The notes under the pieces were generated by a model. The model searched no databases. It saw nothing but the letters and a program-made list of their open reading frames with translations, and was not told the origin of the DNA. The position numbers and the translations under genes are program-made. From Firmicutes bacterium CAG:238 (lineage in GTDB: Bacteria > Bacillota > Clostridia > Peptostreptococcales > Anaerovoracaceae), in NCBI GenBank assembly GCA_000435615.1, contig FR881940.1, positions 1 to 33,921 of the forward strand: a stretch of 33,921 nucleotides of DNA, given 5' to 3'. Each line of letters opens with the position of its first letter. Positions within the stretch are counted from its first letter, which is position 1. Positions 16,388 to 25,342 of this stretch are shown here, in pieces.

Positions 16388-17662
16388 TTATCCCCTAATC
16401 ATTCTGCAAATAAAAAATCCGTCTGTACCCTCTGTCGGCAAAAGCTGAAGCTTCCTATCCACCCTGAAATCAGCGTGTTTCTTCAGGAAATTTTCGATCT
16501 GCCTTTCGTTTTCATTTCTGTTAATTGTGCAAGTACTGTATACGAGCGTTCCTCCAGATTTCACATAATGGGAAGCCTGCTCAAGTATTTTCGCTTGTTT
16601 TTGCGTAAGTTCTTCCAAATCGGGGTTTTCTCTGTACTTAATTTCGGGTTTTCTTCCCATTACCCCAAGTCCCGAGCACGGAACATCTGCAAGAACCCTG
16701 TCTGCCCTGCCGGCAAATTCGGAAATGCCTTCCGTACTATCATGGCACTTTGTTTCAATAATGTCAATACCGCAGCGCCTTGCCTGTTCTTCAATAAGCA
16801 CAAGTTTATGCTCGTAAAAATCCATGGCAAGGATTCTTCCTTGGTTTTTCATTCTTTCCGCCGTTGCAATCGTCTTGCCGCCCGGAGCCGCACAGACATC
16901 GATGACTGTATCGCCCGGCTTTGCATCCAGGATGTCGGATGCCATCACGGACGCAATGTCCTGAACGGAAAAAAGTCCCTGTTTGTATGCATTGCTCTCA
17001 AGCAGCCTGCTTCCGCTTACAAACAATCCCCGGTCCGTTTTGCCGGAAATTTCAACGCAGAACCCTTCGCTCTGCAATTCACCGGCGAGCGTCTCCGCAT
17101 CTGTCTTTATTAGGTTCACACGAACGGAGAGTTTCGGCGTCTTATTTACCGCTTTCAGAATTTCTTCTGTCTGCGTCCTGCCGTAGGTATCCAGCCAGAG
17201 CTTTACAATCCATGCGTTCACGGAATATGCGATGCTTAGATATTTCACGGGATCTTTTTCGGAATCCGGCAGGGAAATTATCTCTTTGTTCTTGAGGTAT
17301 CCGCGGAGAACTCCGTTTATGAACTTATCTTTTCCGCGTACAAAACGTCTCGCCAAATTCACTGTTTCGTTTACGGCGGCATATGCGGGAACCGAGTCCA
17401 TATACACAAGCTGATAAAGGCCCATGCGAAGGAGTGTCAGCTCCTGTTTTTTTACCTTCTTAACCCCGCTCGGTATCAATGCATCCAGATAGTAGTCGAG
17501 CAGAATTTTGTTCTCAAGAACGCCGTATACAAGCTCCCTCACAAATGCCTCTTTGTCCGGTTCATTCTTCTTAACAAAATGATTGATGGCAAAGTTTGAG
17601 TATGCATCGTTTTTCTCGACATCCAGAAGGATTTCGTAGGCTGTTTTTCTGTTTAAATCCAT
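16388..17662 (-). CDS. rsmB: 16S rRNA m5C967 methyltransferase
   Basis: S-adenosylmethionine-dependent methyltransferase of 16S rRNA. The 424-aa protein has an N-terminal NusB-like RNA-binding domain (about 1-130) and a Rossmann methyltransferase domain with DVCAAPGGKT, the DVPCSGLG motif and the catalytic STCTINRNE segment; both conserved cysteines are present. The A of its ATG is the last base of the yugP stop (TAATG), with GAGG 8-9 nt upstream, so translation is coupled. Length is typical for Firmicutes RsmB (Sun). Confidence 0.95.
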   Translation of the reverse strand: MDLNRKTAYEILLDVEKNDAYSNFAINHFVKKNEPDKEAFVRELVYGVLENKILLDYYLDALIPSGVKKVKKQELTLLRMGLYQLVYMDSVPAYAAVNETVNLARRFVRGKDKFINGVLRGYLKNKEIISLPDSEKDPVKYLSIAYSVNAWIVKLWLDTYGRTQTEEILKAVNKTPKLSVRVNLIKTDAETLAGELQSEGFCVEISGKTDRGLFVSGSRLLESNAYKQGLFSVQDIASVMASDILDAKPGDTVIDVCAAPGGKTIATAERMKNQGRILAMDFYEHKLVLIEEQARRCGIDIIETKCHDSTEGISEFAGRADRVLADVPCSGLGVMGRKPEIKYRENPDLEELTQKQAKILEQASHYVKSGGTLVYSTCTINRNENERQIENFLKKHADFRVDRKLQLLPTEGTDGFFICRMIRG

Positions 17663-18369
17663 TAATCTCTTCCTCTGAGTGCAAGCATTCTGAGAAGGTT
17701 GCCAATTGCAACCGCAAGCGCTGCCACATAAGTGAGAGCTGCGGCTCTGAGCACCTTCTTTGCGCCCACTTCCTCGTCCTCATCGATAATCGCAAGCTCT
17801 TCCATCTGTTTCAACGCCCGGCTGCTTGCGTTAAATTCCACCGGAAGCGTAACGGTATGAAAAAGAATTACAATAACCATCATAATGACTCCGATATTGA
17901 AAACCGTATCTCCGATATAGTTGTTTGATGCAAGCAGGCCGATTCCGATCACAACCAGAATCCAGCTGAAATTCGATGCAAAGTTTACAAGCGGAACGAT
18001 ACTGTTTCTGATTTTGAGCGGTGCATAGCCGTTTGCATGCTGAAGTGCATGCCCTGCTTCGTGGCAGGCCACGCTTACTGCCGCAATGGAGTTCACATTG
18101 CATACCGATTCGGAAAGGCGAAGGACGCGCTTTCTCGGATCATAATGGTCGGTGAGGCTTCCTCTGACAGCCTCAATGTTTACATCGGTAAGCCCGTTGG
18201 CATCGAGAACCTTTCTCGCCGCCTGGGCACCCGTCAGATTTCTGTCGTTTCTGATTCTTGAATAGCGGCTGAAGTTTGATTTAACCTTCATCTGTGCATA
18301 AAGCGTAAAAAGAATCGCAGGAATCAGCAGTATTCCTGTCGCGTAATACGAAAAATAACTATCCCACAT
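17662..18369 (-). CDS. YugP-type membrane zinc metallopeptidase
   Basis: Predicted membrane metalloprotease of the neutral zinc peptidase family (Pfam Peptidase_M48-like 'Zn_peptidase_2'), substrate unknown. The 235-aa protein has an N-terminal helix (about 8-27), a cytoplasmic part with the zinc motif HEAGHAL, two central helices around FSWILVVIGIGLLAS and MMVIVILFHTV, and a C-terminal hydrophobic segment. The HExxH-type motif is intact. GGGAGG lies 7 nt before the ATG. The gene is regularly found between fmt and rsmB in Clostridia, and here is 15 nt from fmt and overlaps rsmB by one base. Confidence 0.9.
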   Translation of the reverse strand: MWDSYFSYYATGILLIPAILFTLYAQMKVKSNFSRYSRIRNDRNLTGAQAARKVLDANGLTDVNIEAVRGSLTDHYDPRKRVLRLSESVCNVNSIAAVSVACHEAGHALQHANGYAPLKIRNSIVPLVNFASNFSWILVVIGIGLLASNNYIGDTVFNIGVIMMVIVILFHTVTLPVEFNASSRALKQMEELAIIDEDEEVGAKKVLRAAALTYVAALAVAIGNLLRMLALRGRD

Positions 18370-18384
18370 AATACGTCCTCCCTG

Positions 18385-19314
18385 TTACTTTAAAATAATC
18401 CCTTCTTTAATCTGATTTCCCTTTAAATACTCCGGGACCGCAACGCGTTTCTTTCCCGGAATCTGAATCTCGCTTACCAGGAGTGCCCCGTCTCCGCAGG
18501 CAATTTTAATGCCCCGGGCGGAAACCTCGATAATGGTTCCCGGCTCTTTTCCGGTATTTTCGCAAAGCGGCTGTGCTTTCCAAAGTTTCATTACCATATC
18601 TTCATATTCGCAAAAAGCACCCGGCCACGGGTCAAAGCCTCTAATAAGACGTTCCACCGCCTCCGGCTGCCGCGTAAAGTCGATTTTTCCTTCTTGCTTA
18701 AATACCATCTTGGCATAGCTGGATTTGCTGTCATCCTGCGGCTCGGGACTGATTTTCCCCTCTTCTATCAGGTCAAGGGTATGAACCATGAGTCTTGCTC
18801 CGATTTCCGCAAGTGCATCGTGCAGCATGCTGTAATTCATCGTGCCGATCTTGATGCTTTCTTTGGCGAGCATATCTCCTGTGTCGAGCCCTTCCGACAT
18901 CTGCATAATCGTAACGCCGGTCTCCTCATCGCCTTCGATGATTGCGCGCTGAATCGGTGCTGCGCCTCTGAGTCTCGGAAGCAGCGATGCATGTACATTT
19001 ACACAGCCGTATTTCGGAAGTTCCAGGACTTCCTTCGGCAGAATCTGCCCGTACGCAACAACCACAATGATGTCAGGCCTGTAGTCTTTGAGTTCTTCGA
19101 GGAATTCTTCGTTCCCTCTTACCTTTTCAGGCTGAAGAACTTTGATGTTATGTTCAAGAGCCTTTTCCTTCACAGGCGTATATTGAATTTTCTTTCCCCG
19201 GTTCTTTGCCTTATCCGGCTGCGTTGCGACAAGTCCCACTTCGTGTTTTGTATTAAGGAGACCCTCCAAAACCGTAACGGCAAATTCCGGTGTTCCCATA
19301 AATGCTATTTTCAT
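18385..19314 (-). CDS. fmt: Methionyl-tRNA formyltransferase
   Basis: Formylates initiator Met-tRNA using 10-formyltetrahydrofolate. The 309-aa protein is full length, begins with MKIAFMGTPEFAV, and has the formyltransferase active-site segment NVHASLLPRLRGAAPIQ followed by GLDTGDM; the C-terminal tRNA-binding domain is also present. TAGGAG lies 6-7 nt before the ATG. It sits 9 nt after def, the usual def-fmt pair that adds and later removes the formyl group. Confidence 0.97.
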   Translation of the reverse strand: MKIAFMGTPEFAVTVLEGLLNTKHEVGLVATQPDKAKNRGKKIQYTPVKEKALEHNIKVLQPEKVRGNEEFLEELKDYRPDIIVVVAYGQILPKEVLELPKYGCVNVHASLLPRLRGAAPIQRAIIEGDEETGVTIMQMSEGLDTGDMLAKESIKIGTMNYSMLHDALAEIGARLMVHTLDLIEEGKISPEPQDDSKSSYAKMVFKQEGKIDFTRQPEAVERLIRGFDPWPGAFCEYEDMVMKLWKAQPLCENTGKEPGTIIEVSARGIKIACGDGALLVSEIQIPGKKRVAVPEYLKGNQIKEGIILK

Positions 19315-19323
19315 TTGCTGCTC

Positions 19324-19815
19324 CTACTCTTCAAAATCCTCGATTTCCTGGTAATCTTCGTCCGCATTCCTTATATTCACTGCTTTATCGATATAGAGAA
19401 TTCCGTCCAGATGATCATATTCATGGCACATAACTCTCGCATCGAAATCATGGAACTCGTAAGTCTGTTTGTCTCCGGAGAGATCCAGAGCCTCAATCTT
19501 AATATAATCAGGTCTTGTAACCGTGCCGATTTTGCCGGGAACGCTGAGACAGCCTTCATCTCCCGGATCTGCGCCGCTCTGCTCCAGAATCACCGGGTTA
19601 ATCATGTAATAAACCCTTCCCGGTTCCGGCTCGGCAACGAACATTCTTCTCATAATCCCAACCTGGGGTGCTGCGATTCCGACTCCGTATTCACTTCGCA
19701 TCGTCTCAAGCATATCCTCCATGGTCATCCGAATGCGGTCGGTAACCTCCGTAACCTCTCTGCATTTTTTCCTGAGTATTTCGTCGCCTTCCAGCACAAC
19801 ATTTCTTATTGCCAT
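19324..19815 (-). CDS. def: Peptide deformylase
   Basis: Fe2+/Zn2+ enzyme that removes the N-formyl group from nascent proteins. The 163-aa protein has the three family motifs intact: GVGIAAPQ, EGCLSVPG (metal-ligand Cys) and HEYDHLDG (two His ligands and catalytic Glu). It is a short form with an acidic C-terminus (DEDYQEIEDFEE). AAGGAG lies 9 nt before the ATG. It is 22 nt after priA and 9 nt before fmt. Confidence 0.97.
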   Translation of the reverse strand: MAIRNVVLEGDEILRKKCREVTEVTDRIRMTMEDMLETMRSEYGVGIAAPQVGIMRRMFVAEPEPGRVYYMINPVILEQSGADPGDEGCLSVPGKIGTVTRPDYIKIEALDLSGDKQTYEFHDFDARVMCHEYDHLDGILYIDKAVNIRNADEDYQEIEDFEE

Positions 19816-19837
19816 CTTCTGATTCTCCTTCCTGGTT

Positions 19838-21868
19838 TTAGAAAATACTGTACGGATTCACATCCACCGTTATGTTCACATTTGCTTTTTCATCCGTGAG
19901 CTTTCTTTGAAAGCTTTCCAGATAAAACATGTATCGATTTCTTTCGTTTCCGTCGCTGCCGAGATTCTTCGGGCATTTTATGACGATATATTCCCGGAAA
20001 CTGTCCCTGCCCTTGAACAAGGTGTCCGGTTTGTGTGAAAGAACATTTCCCTTGTTTTCCGATCCGAGTGCATTTTTCATGTATGCTTCGCACCGTGCCG
20101 CGGCCGAAACCGCATCTCGCTCGTCCGCGGAAGTAAAACTTACCATGATGATATCACCGAAAGGCGGATAGTTCATAAACTTCCTTAATTTAATTTCCTC
20201 TTTGAAAAAATCATCATAATCATTGTCCTTTGCAAAGCGGAACGTGTAATTATCCGGCTCGTATGTCTGTACAACCACAAGTCCCTGTTTCGTGCCTCTG
20301 CCGGCTCTTCCTGCAGCCTGCGTAATAAGCTGAAAGGTTCTCTCCGCCGAACGAAAATCCGGAATATTGAGTGTTACGTCCGCAGCGATGATTCCGACCA
20401 CACCCACATTATCGAAGTCAAGTCCCTTTGCAACCAGCTGGGTTCCGACGAGTATATCCGTTTTCTTCTTCGCAAAATCAGACAGTATCCGATCCATTTC
20501 GCAGCGTTTCTTTACGGTATCAAAGTCAAGACGCGCCGTCACGGCATCCGGAAAATATTTTGAGACAGCCTCTGTCACCTGTTCCGTTCCGATACCGAAA
20601 TGCTTGAGATATCTGCCTCCGCATTCCGGGCATTTCTCCGGAAGCCGGTACTTCCTGCCGCAGTAATGACATTCCAAAGATCCGCTGCTCTTGTGATAGA
20701 CCAGCGAGATTCCGCATTCCGGGCATTTCATGACGGCCCCGCATTCTCTGCAGGATACGAAGTTCGAATAACCTCTCCTGTTCTGCATAAGGATGACTTG
20801 CTCGCCTTCTCGAAGTGCATCCGATACGGCATCAAACAGCCTGCGGCTGAAAATCGTCATATTCCCGCTTCGCAGTTCCTCCCGCATGTCGACAATCTCA
20901 ATATGCGGCAGTGGAGTTTTGTTGTATCTTTCTTTCAATGTGAGAAGGTGATAAATCCCCTCCCGGCACCGCTCGTAGGAGGTGACGGAGGGTGTTGCGC
21001 TTCCGAGCACCAGAACTCCGCCCCACGCTGCCGTACGCTTCAGTGCAATTTCCACGGTGTCATACTTCGGGGTCATATCGGACTTATAACTGGCTTCGTG
21101 CTCTTCGTCCATTATGATTGCTCCGATGTTTGCAAGCGGTGCAAAGACGCCCATCCTGGCACCGATTACAATTTTTGCCTTTCCGCTGCGAATTCTCTGC
21201 CATTCGTCATATCTTTCCCGCTGCGTAAGCCTGCTATGCATGGCGGCAATCGCTTCCTTGCCGAACCTTCCGACAAATCTTTCAATAAGCTGTCCCGTAA
21301 GCGATATTTCCGGTACAAGCACAATCGCGGTTCTGCCTCTGTCGAGGCATTCCGAAATCACCTCCATATATACCTGGGTTTTCCCGCTTGCGGTTACTCC
21401 ATGAATCAGGAAGTTCTCCTGCCTGCCTTCGTCAATCGCACTTTTTATCGCATCTGCGGCAATCCGCTGTTCGCCGGTCAATGCGTCCGGCTGCGTGTAA
21501 TTTCCCTCAATATCCTTGTAAGGTTCTTTTTGTTTTCCCTCTGCTGCGGGTTTTCCCGGCGGCAGAAAGCAGTTTATGGCATCGGAATAGGTAATGGCAT
21601 ATCGCTGTTTCATCCATGCTGCTGTCTTAATGATCTCTTCGCTCAGGCAGAGGTTTGGATCAATGCCCTGTATGTCTTTGATTTTCTCTTCGGGGCAGTC
21701 GGCAGCATCCGTAATGCCGAAAACAAAGCCGCGTTTGGTCTTATTCCCTCTGCCGAAAGGAATCAGAACGCAGTCACCGGTTTTGGCACCGGAATCACAA
21801 TCCCTGTATGTAAAAATCATATCCGTATGTTTGCTTTTGTTTTCGACTACTACATTTACGTATTTCAT
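19838..21868 (-). CDS. priA: Primosomal replication restart helicase PriA
   Basis: DEAD/DEAH-type 3'-5' helicase that reloads the replication machinery at stalled forks. The 676-aa protein has an N-terminal fork-binding domain, Walker A GVTASGKT, DEEH box, the paired zinc module (CRECG, CPECG, CHYCG, CPECG) and late helicase motifs GTQLVAKGLDF and QAAGRAGRG. It is somewhat shorter than the usual 730-800 aa. The missing length seems to be in the N-terminal half; the helicase core looks complete. The ribosome site is weak (GGGAAG 8 nt before the ATG). It lies between asnA (35 nt) and def. Confidence 0.95.
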   Translation of the reverse strand: MKYVNVVVENKSKHTDMIFTYRDCDSGAKTGDCVLIPFGRGNKTKRGFVFGITDAADCPEEKIKDIQGIDPNLCLSEEIIKTAAWMKQRYAITYSDAINCFLPPGKPAAEGKQKEPYKDIEGNYTQPDALTGEQRIAADAIKSAIDEGRQENFLIHGVTASGKTQVYMEVISECLDRGRTAIVLVPEISLTGQLIERFVGRFGKEAIAAMHSRLTQRERYDEWQRIRSGKAKIVIGARMGVFAPLANIGAIIMDEEHEASYKSDMTPKYDTVEIALKRTAAWGGVLVLGSATPSVTSYERCREGIYHLLTLKERYNKTPLPHIEIVDMREELRSGNMTIFSRRLFDAVSDALREGEQVILMQNRRGYSNFVSCRECGAVMKCPECGISLVYHKSSGSLECHYCGRKYRLPEKCPECGGRYLKHFGIGTEQVTEAVSKYFPDAVTARLDFDTVKKRCEMDRILSDFAKKKTDILVGTQLVAKGLDFDNVGVVGIIAADVTLNIPDFRSAERTFQLITQAAGRAGRGTKQGLVVVQTYEPDNYTFRFAKDNDYDDFFKEEIKLRKFMNYPPFGDIIMVSFTSADERDAVSAAARCEAYMKNALGSENKGNVLSHKPDTLFKGRDSFREYIVIKCPKNLGSDGNERNRYMFYLESFQRKLTDEKANVNITVDVNPYSIF

Positions 21869-21903
21869 TTCTGATTCTTCCCGACTTCGGATTATTTAAG
21901 TAA

Positions 21904-22914
21904 TTAAAGCAGATAAATGTTGTTCTCAGCACATTTGTCTATCATTGCCTGCGGCCATACGGACGCCTGCACTTCACCGATGTGTGCCTTGCGGAGGAAG
22001 AACATGCAGAGTCTGCTCTGTCCGATACCGCCACCGATTGTGTACGGCAATTCATCGTTTAAAATTGCTTTCTGGAACGGAAGTTCCGCTCTTTCCGGGC
22101 ATCCTGCCAATTCGAGCTGGCGTCCCATTGCTTCCGCATCGACACGGATACCCATGGAAGAAATCTCGAATGCGCGGTCGAGCACCTCGTTCCAAAGGAT
22201 AATGTCACCGTTTAATTCCCAGTCATCATAGTCCGGGGATCTTCCGTCATGTTTCTGTCCGGAAGCCAGCTGTCCACCGATTTTCATGATGAACACCGCA
22301 CCGTGCTCCTTGGTTATCGCATCTTCTCTTTCCTTCGGTGTTTTGTCCGGATACATATCTTCCAGTTCCTGCGTCGTGATGAAAAAGATTTCGTTCGGAA
22401 TTTCCGTCTGAATGTTTCTGTAAAGTCTGTTTACATAGTCGCCGAGGTTCTTAATCGCATTGTAAATGGTCGTAACCGTTTCTTTCAGATATTCTTCGGT
22501 TCTCTGTTCCTTTGTGATAACTTTTTCCCAGTCCCACTGGTCAACATAAACGGAGTGAAGGTTATCGAGGTCTTCGTCTCTTCTGATGGCGTTCATATCG
22601 GTGTAGATGCCGTGTCCCGGCTCGATTCCGTATTTGCCGAGCGCCATTCTCTTCCACTTTGCAAGGGACTGTACGACTTCCACTTCCAGTTCGTCAATAT
22701 CCTTAAGTGTAAAGCTTACTCTTCTTTCCGTGCCGTTCAGGTTGTCGTTGAGACCGGTCTTCGGGTCAACAAAAAGCGGTGCCGATACACGGCGAAGCTG
22801 CAGTCCGTATGCTAATTCCTGCTGGAAAAAGTCTTTGATTTTTTTGATTGCTCTCTGGCTTTCCATAAGATCTATGGCTGATTCATAGTTTTCAGGTAAA
22901 ATTAATGGCAACAT
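21904..22914 (-). CDS. asnA: Aspartate-ammonia ligase (asparagine synthetase A)
   Basis: Makes asparagine from aspartate, ammonia and ATP; related to class II aminoacyl-tRNA synthetases. The 336-aa protein has the usual length and family segments: QRAIKKIKDFFQ, RRVSAPLFVDP, NGTERRVSFT, DMNAIRRDE, SVYVDQWDWEK and the C-terminal GGGIGQSRLCMFFL. GGAGG lies 8 nt before the ATG. It follows queH by 45 nt with no T-box or terminator seen in the gap, so it is not obviously under Asn-tRNA control here. Ammonia dependence fits an ammonia-rich anaerobic niche (inference). Confidence 0.97.
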   Translation of the reverse strand: MLPLILPENYESAIDLMESQRAIKKIKDFFQQELAYGLQLRRVSAPLFVDPKTGLNDNLNGTERRVSFTLKDIDELEVEVVQSLAKWKRMALGKYGIEPGHGIYTDMNAIRRDEDLDNLHSVYVDQWDWEKVITKEQRTEEYLKETVTTIYNAIKNLGDYVNRLYRNIQTEIPNEIFFITTQELEDMYPDKTPKEREDAITKEHGAVFIMKIGGQLASGQKHDGRSPDYDDWELNGDIILWNEVLDRAFEISSMGIRVDAEAMGRQLELAGCPERAELPFQKAILNDELPYTIGGGIGQSRLCMFFLRKAHIGEVQASVWPQAMIDKCAENNIYLL

Positions 22915-22959
22915 TATTCTGTCCTCCTCTTGTGTGAATTTATTTGAATTTTTTTGTTT

Positions 22960-23616
22960 CTAATACCATTTCGAGTATTCGCACCCGCAGTAGTTCTGCC
23001 TGTAAAGCCCGTATTCCTTGGAGAGTTCTATGCTCCTTTGGAATCCGTTTTTCTTCTTAAAATCCACGTCGAGAAACTCAATGCCGTAAAGTGCGGCAAT
23101 TTCCGTTCCCAGAGCTGAAATAAGCGGATAATTCTTGTGAGGGCTTACCGTCAGTGTGGTGCCGAAAATCGGATTTCCGGTCCTTGCTGCCACCTGTGCC
23201 GTTCGTTCCATTCTCAAGCGGAAGCATTCGGTACAGCGCAGTCCTCCTTCGGGCTCATTGCTGTATCCGGCACAGACTTTATAAAAGTCCTCCGGCAAAT
23301 ACTCTCCTTCCATGAATGAAATCTTGTCTTCATCCGTAACGCGCCGGTTGAACGAATTGATAAACTGAATTTGAGCTTCTTTGCGTTTTTCGTACTCTTC
23401 GGAGTCTGTGATATTCGGATTGTAAAAGAATACGGTTATCTTGTAGTCCGGCAAAAGTCTTTCGATACATGCCGTGCTGCACGGTCCGCAGCAGGAATGG
23501 AGCAGCACATGCTTCTTGTCAACCTTGGTTTCAGGTTCCTGAGGATAGTATCCGTGGTTGGCAAATTCACTGCAGATTCTGCATTCCGCAGGGCTCATCT
23601 TTTTTTCTGCGTTCAT
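22960..23616 (-). CDS. queH: Epoxyqueuosine reductase QueH
   Basis: Last step of queuosine tRNA modification, reducing epoxyqueuosine; a non-cobalamin alternative to QueG (DUF208 family). The 218-aa protein has the conserved CCGPC at residues 42-46, the later CTEC pair and the CGC near the C-terminus, consistent with the iron-sulfur and iron sites described for QueH. Two more N-terminal cysteines (C12, C15) are present. Start ATG at 23616 was chosen because AAGGAGG lies 8 nt upstream; a longer TTG reading would have to include that ribosome site. It is the first gene of the long minus-strand operon and has its own promoter. No other queuosine genes are in the window. Confidence 0.92.
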   Translation of the reverse strand: MNAEKKMSPAECRICSEFANHGYYPQEPETKVDKKHVLLHSCCGPCSTACIERLLPDYKITVFFYNPNITDSEEYEKRKEAQIQFINSFNRRVTDEDKISFMEGEYLPEDFYKVCAGYSNEPEGGLRCTECFRLRMERTAQVAARTGNPIFGTTLTVSPHKNYPLISALGTEIAALYGIEFLDVDFKKKNGFQRSIELSKEYGLYRQNYCGCEYSKWY

Positions 23617-23678
23617 CTCCTGCGCCTCCTTTCTTGACAAGTGTGGGTTTTTATTTTAAATTTATTATATGACATTAA

Positions 23679-23707
23679 ATTATACCACAAAATTGAACGA
23701 ATATAAA
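23679..23707 (-). promoter_or_regulatory. Probable extended -10 promoter of the queH-to-nhaC operon
   Basis: Minus-strand perfect TATAAT (23684-23679) preceded by TGG, an extended -10 form, with a weak TTTATA -35 (23707-23702) at 17 nt. The start point would be near 23672, leaving a leader of about 55 nt. It sits in the 104-nt divergent gap between queH and the radical SAM gene. Confidence 0.6.
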
Positions 23708-23720
23708 GAGGAAAATCCCT

Positions 23721-24653
23721 ATGAACACGGCATTAAATGAAGATTTACAAAAACTTTTCGGAGATAAAAGATATCATTCTATAAACACCTGGCTGAAACG
23801 GACTTTCGGCGAAAAAACCATCAAGCTTGCCATCGACGGCGGCTTTACCTGCCCCAACCGCGACGGCTCAAAAGGCGTGGGTGGATGTATATTTTGTTCC
23901 GACAGCGGTTCCGGAGAATTTGCTTCCGATATCGACGATCAAATCCGCCTGCTTTCGGACAAATGGCCGCATGCACGCTATCTCGGCTACTTTCAGAATC
24001 ACACAAACACTTACGCCCCGGTATCCGAACTCGCCGCAAAATACAACGAAGTCTTGAAAAACCCAAAGATTGAAGGACTCGTGATCGGCACAAGGCCCGA
24101 CTGTCTTTCCGAAGAAGTTCTAGACCTTCTGTCCGAAATCAACAAAACCCATTTTCTCTGGGTCGAACTCGGACTTCAGACAATACACGAAGACAGTACA
24201 AATCTGATAAACAGATGTTACGATTTGAGCGTTTTTGATCAAGCAATGGTGCAGCTGTCGGCACGCGGGATAAAAACCGTCGTGCACCTTATTTTGGGAC
24301 TTCCGGGCGAATCTCACGACGATATGCTGGATTCTGTAAGATATGTTTCTTCTATCCCGGGGCTGTTCGGCATGAAGCTCCACCTTCTGAATATAGTAAA
24401 AGGCTCGCAGATGGAATATCTCTATCCCGACTACCAGCCTTTCGCTTCCATTGAAGAATATGTTAATTTGGTTGTGGAATGCCTCGAAATCATACCGCCC
24501 GAGGTCACAATCCATCGCCTTACCGGCGATGCGCCCCGCTCCATTTTAATCAATCCGCCGTGGAGCTTCAATAAACGCACGATTTTAAACGGTATCGATG
24601 ACCGGATGCATCTGCTTGATACCTGGCAGGGCAAATATGCCGAATCAAGATAG
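23721..24653 (+). CDS. Radical SAM protein, TIGR01212 (YtqA/YhcC) family
   Basis: Radical S-adenosylmethionine enzyme of 310 aa. The cluster motif is the unusual long-spaced CPNRDGSKGVGGCIFC (Cys-X11-Cys-X2-Cys) typical of TIGR01212, followed by family segments YFQNHTNTYA, IGTRPDCLS, WVELGLQT and HLILGLPGE. From memory, B. subtilis YtqA of this family has been assigned to mnm5s2U tRNA wobble modification (MnmL), working with YtqB/MnmM; no YtqB-like gene is adjacent, so that role is inference. AGAGG lies 9 nt before the ATG. It is the only gene on this strand between 11 and 33 kb and its stop end overlaps mgtC tail to tail by 9 nt. Confidence 0.9.
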   Translation: MNTALNEDLQKLFGDKRYHSINTWLKRTFGEKTIKLAIDGGFTCPNRDGSKGVGGCIFCSDSGSGEFASDIDDQIRLLSDKWPHARYLGYFQNHTNTYAPVSELAAKYNEVLKNPKIEGLVIGTRPDCLSEEVLDLLSEINKTHFLWVELGLQTIHEDSTNLINRCYDLSVFDQAMVQLSARGIKTVVHLILGLPGESHDDMLDSVRYVSSIPGLFGMKLHLLNIVKGSQMEYLYPDYQPFASIEEYVNLVVECLEIIPPEVTIHRLTGDAPRSILINPPWSFNKRTILNGIDDRMHLLDTWQGKYAESR

Positions 24654-25337
24654 CTCTTCCACATAATGCACGCCGTCAATTGCCTTGATGTCGTGCATTA
24701 TCATTTTGTGATTTTCCCGTTTGCCTAAGTCGATTCTGATTCTGAGCACCATGTCACCCTCAACAAGCGGCTGCTCTTTTCTGCGTTCGATGGAATTTAC
24801 TTCATATTCCTCGGACTTTATAAAATCTAAAAGGACTTCAACGGCTTTTTGCTCCAGTTCGATGTACATTTCCGTGGTTCTCGTATGATTTTCCACATGT
24901 CTTGTCATGTAATACATGAAATACGTCGTTATAATCATCAGCACGAAACATACCAGCGCCGCCCATATGAACCCTGCGCCGATTGCAATTCCCATCGCTG
25001 CGGTGACCCAAAGTCCCGCAGCGGTCGTAAGGCCTCTGACCTGCCGCCTGTCCGTAACGATAATCGTACCCGCACCGAGGAATCCGATTCCGCACAAAAG
25101 CTGTGCCGGGATTCTGCCGATGTCCGCAGGGTATGCGGATATTTCCGATAGATACAGTCCCGTTATCGTTGCAAGTGCAGATCCCATGCACACAAGAGCG
25201 AAGGTTCTTATTCCTGCGGCATATCTCTTGTTGGCTCTCTCCACGCCCACCAGACTTCCCAGCAGCATTGCAAGCAAAAGCCGCAAAGCAATGGAAAATG
25301 CATTCATATCACTGAAAAAATACAGAATGTCTTTCAT
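24645..25337 (-). CDS. MgtC/SapB family membrane protein
   Basis: Inner-membrane protein of 230 aa with about five N-terminal hydrophobic segments and a soluble C-terminal ACT-like domain (about residues 145-230). The MgtC signature is clear: GSLVGVERANKRYAAGIRTFALVCMG begins near residue 27, followed by GIGFLGAGTI and VRGLTTAAGLW. Members are linked to growth in low Mg2+ and, in pathogens, to control of the F-ATPase, but many are of unknown role. Start ATG at 25337 has AAGGTGA 5 nt upstream; GTG (25346) or ATG (25343) starts overlapping the previous stop are possible. Third gene of the tdk operon. No terminator is seen before the overlap with the convergent radical SAM gene. Confidence 0.88.
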   Translation of the reverse strand: MKDILYFFSDMNAFSIALRLLLAMLLGSLVGVERANKRYAAGIRTFALVCMGSALATITGLYLSEISAYPADIGRIPAQLLCGIGFLGAGTIIVTDRRQVRGLTTAAGLWVTAAMGIAIGAGFIWAALVCFVLMIITTYFMYYMTRHVENHTRTTEMYIELEQKAVEVLLDFIKSEEYEVNSIERRKEQPLVEGDMVLRIRIDLGKRENHKMIMHDIKAIDGVHYVEELS

Positions 25338-25342
25338 AAACA

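Noticed and set aside
18694..19899. Plus-strand reading of 401 codons opposite fmt and def
   Set aside because: Spans two well-supported minus-strand genes and their spacer; composition is typical of an antisense frame.
20600..21874. Plus-strand reading of 424 codons opposite priA
   Set aside because: Antisense shadow; priA has every helicase and zinc motif in order.
22915..22959. Possible T-box or attenuator before asnA
   Set aside because: The gap is only 45 nt, with no stem-loop, specifier or terminator-like structure.
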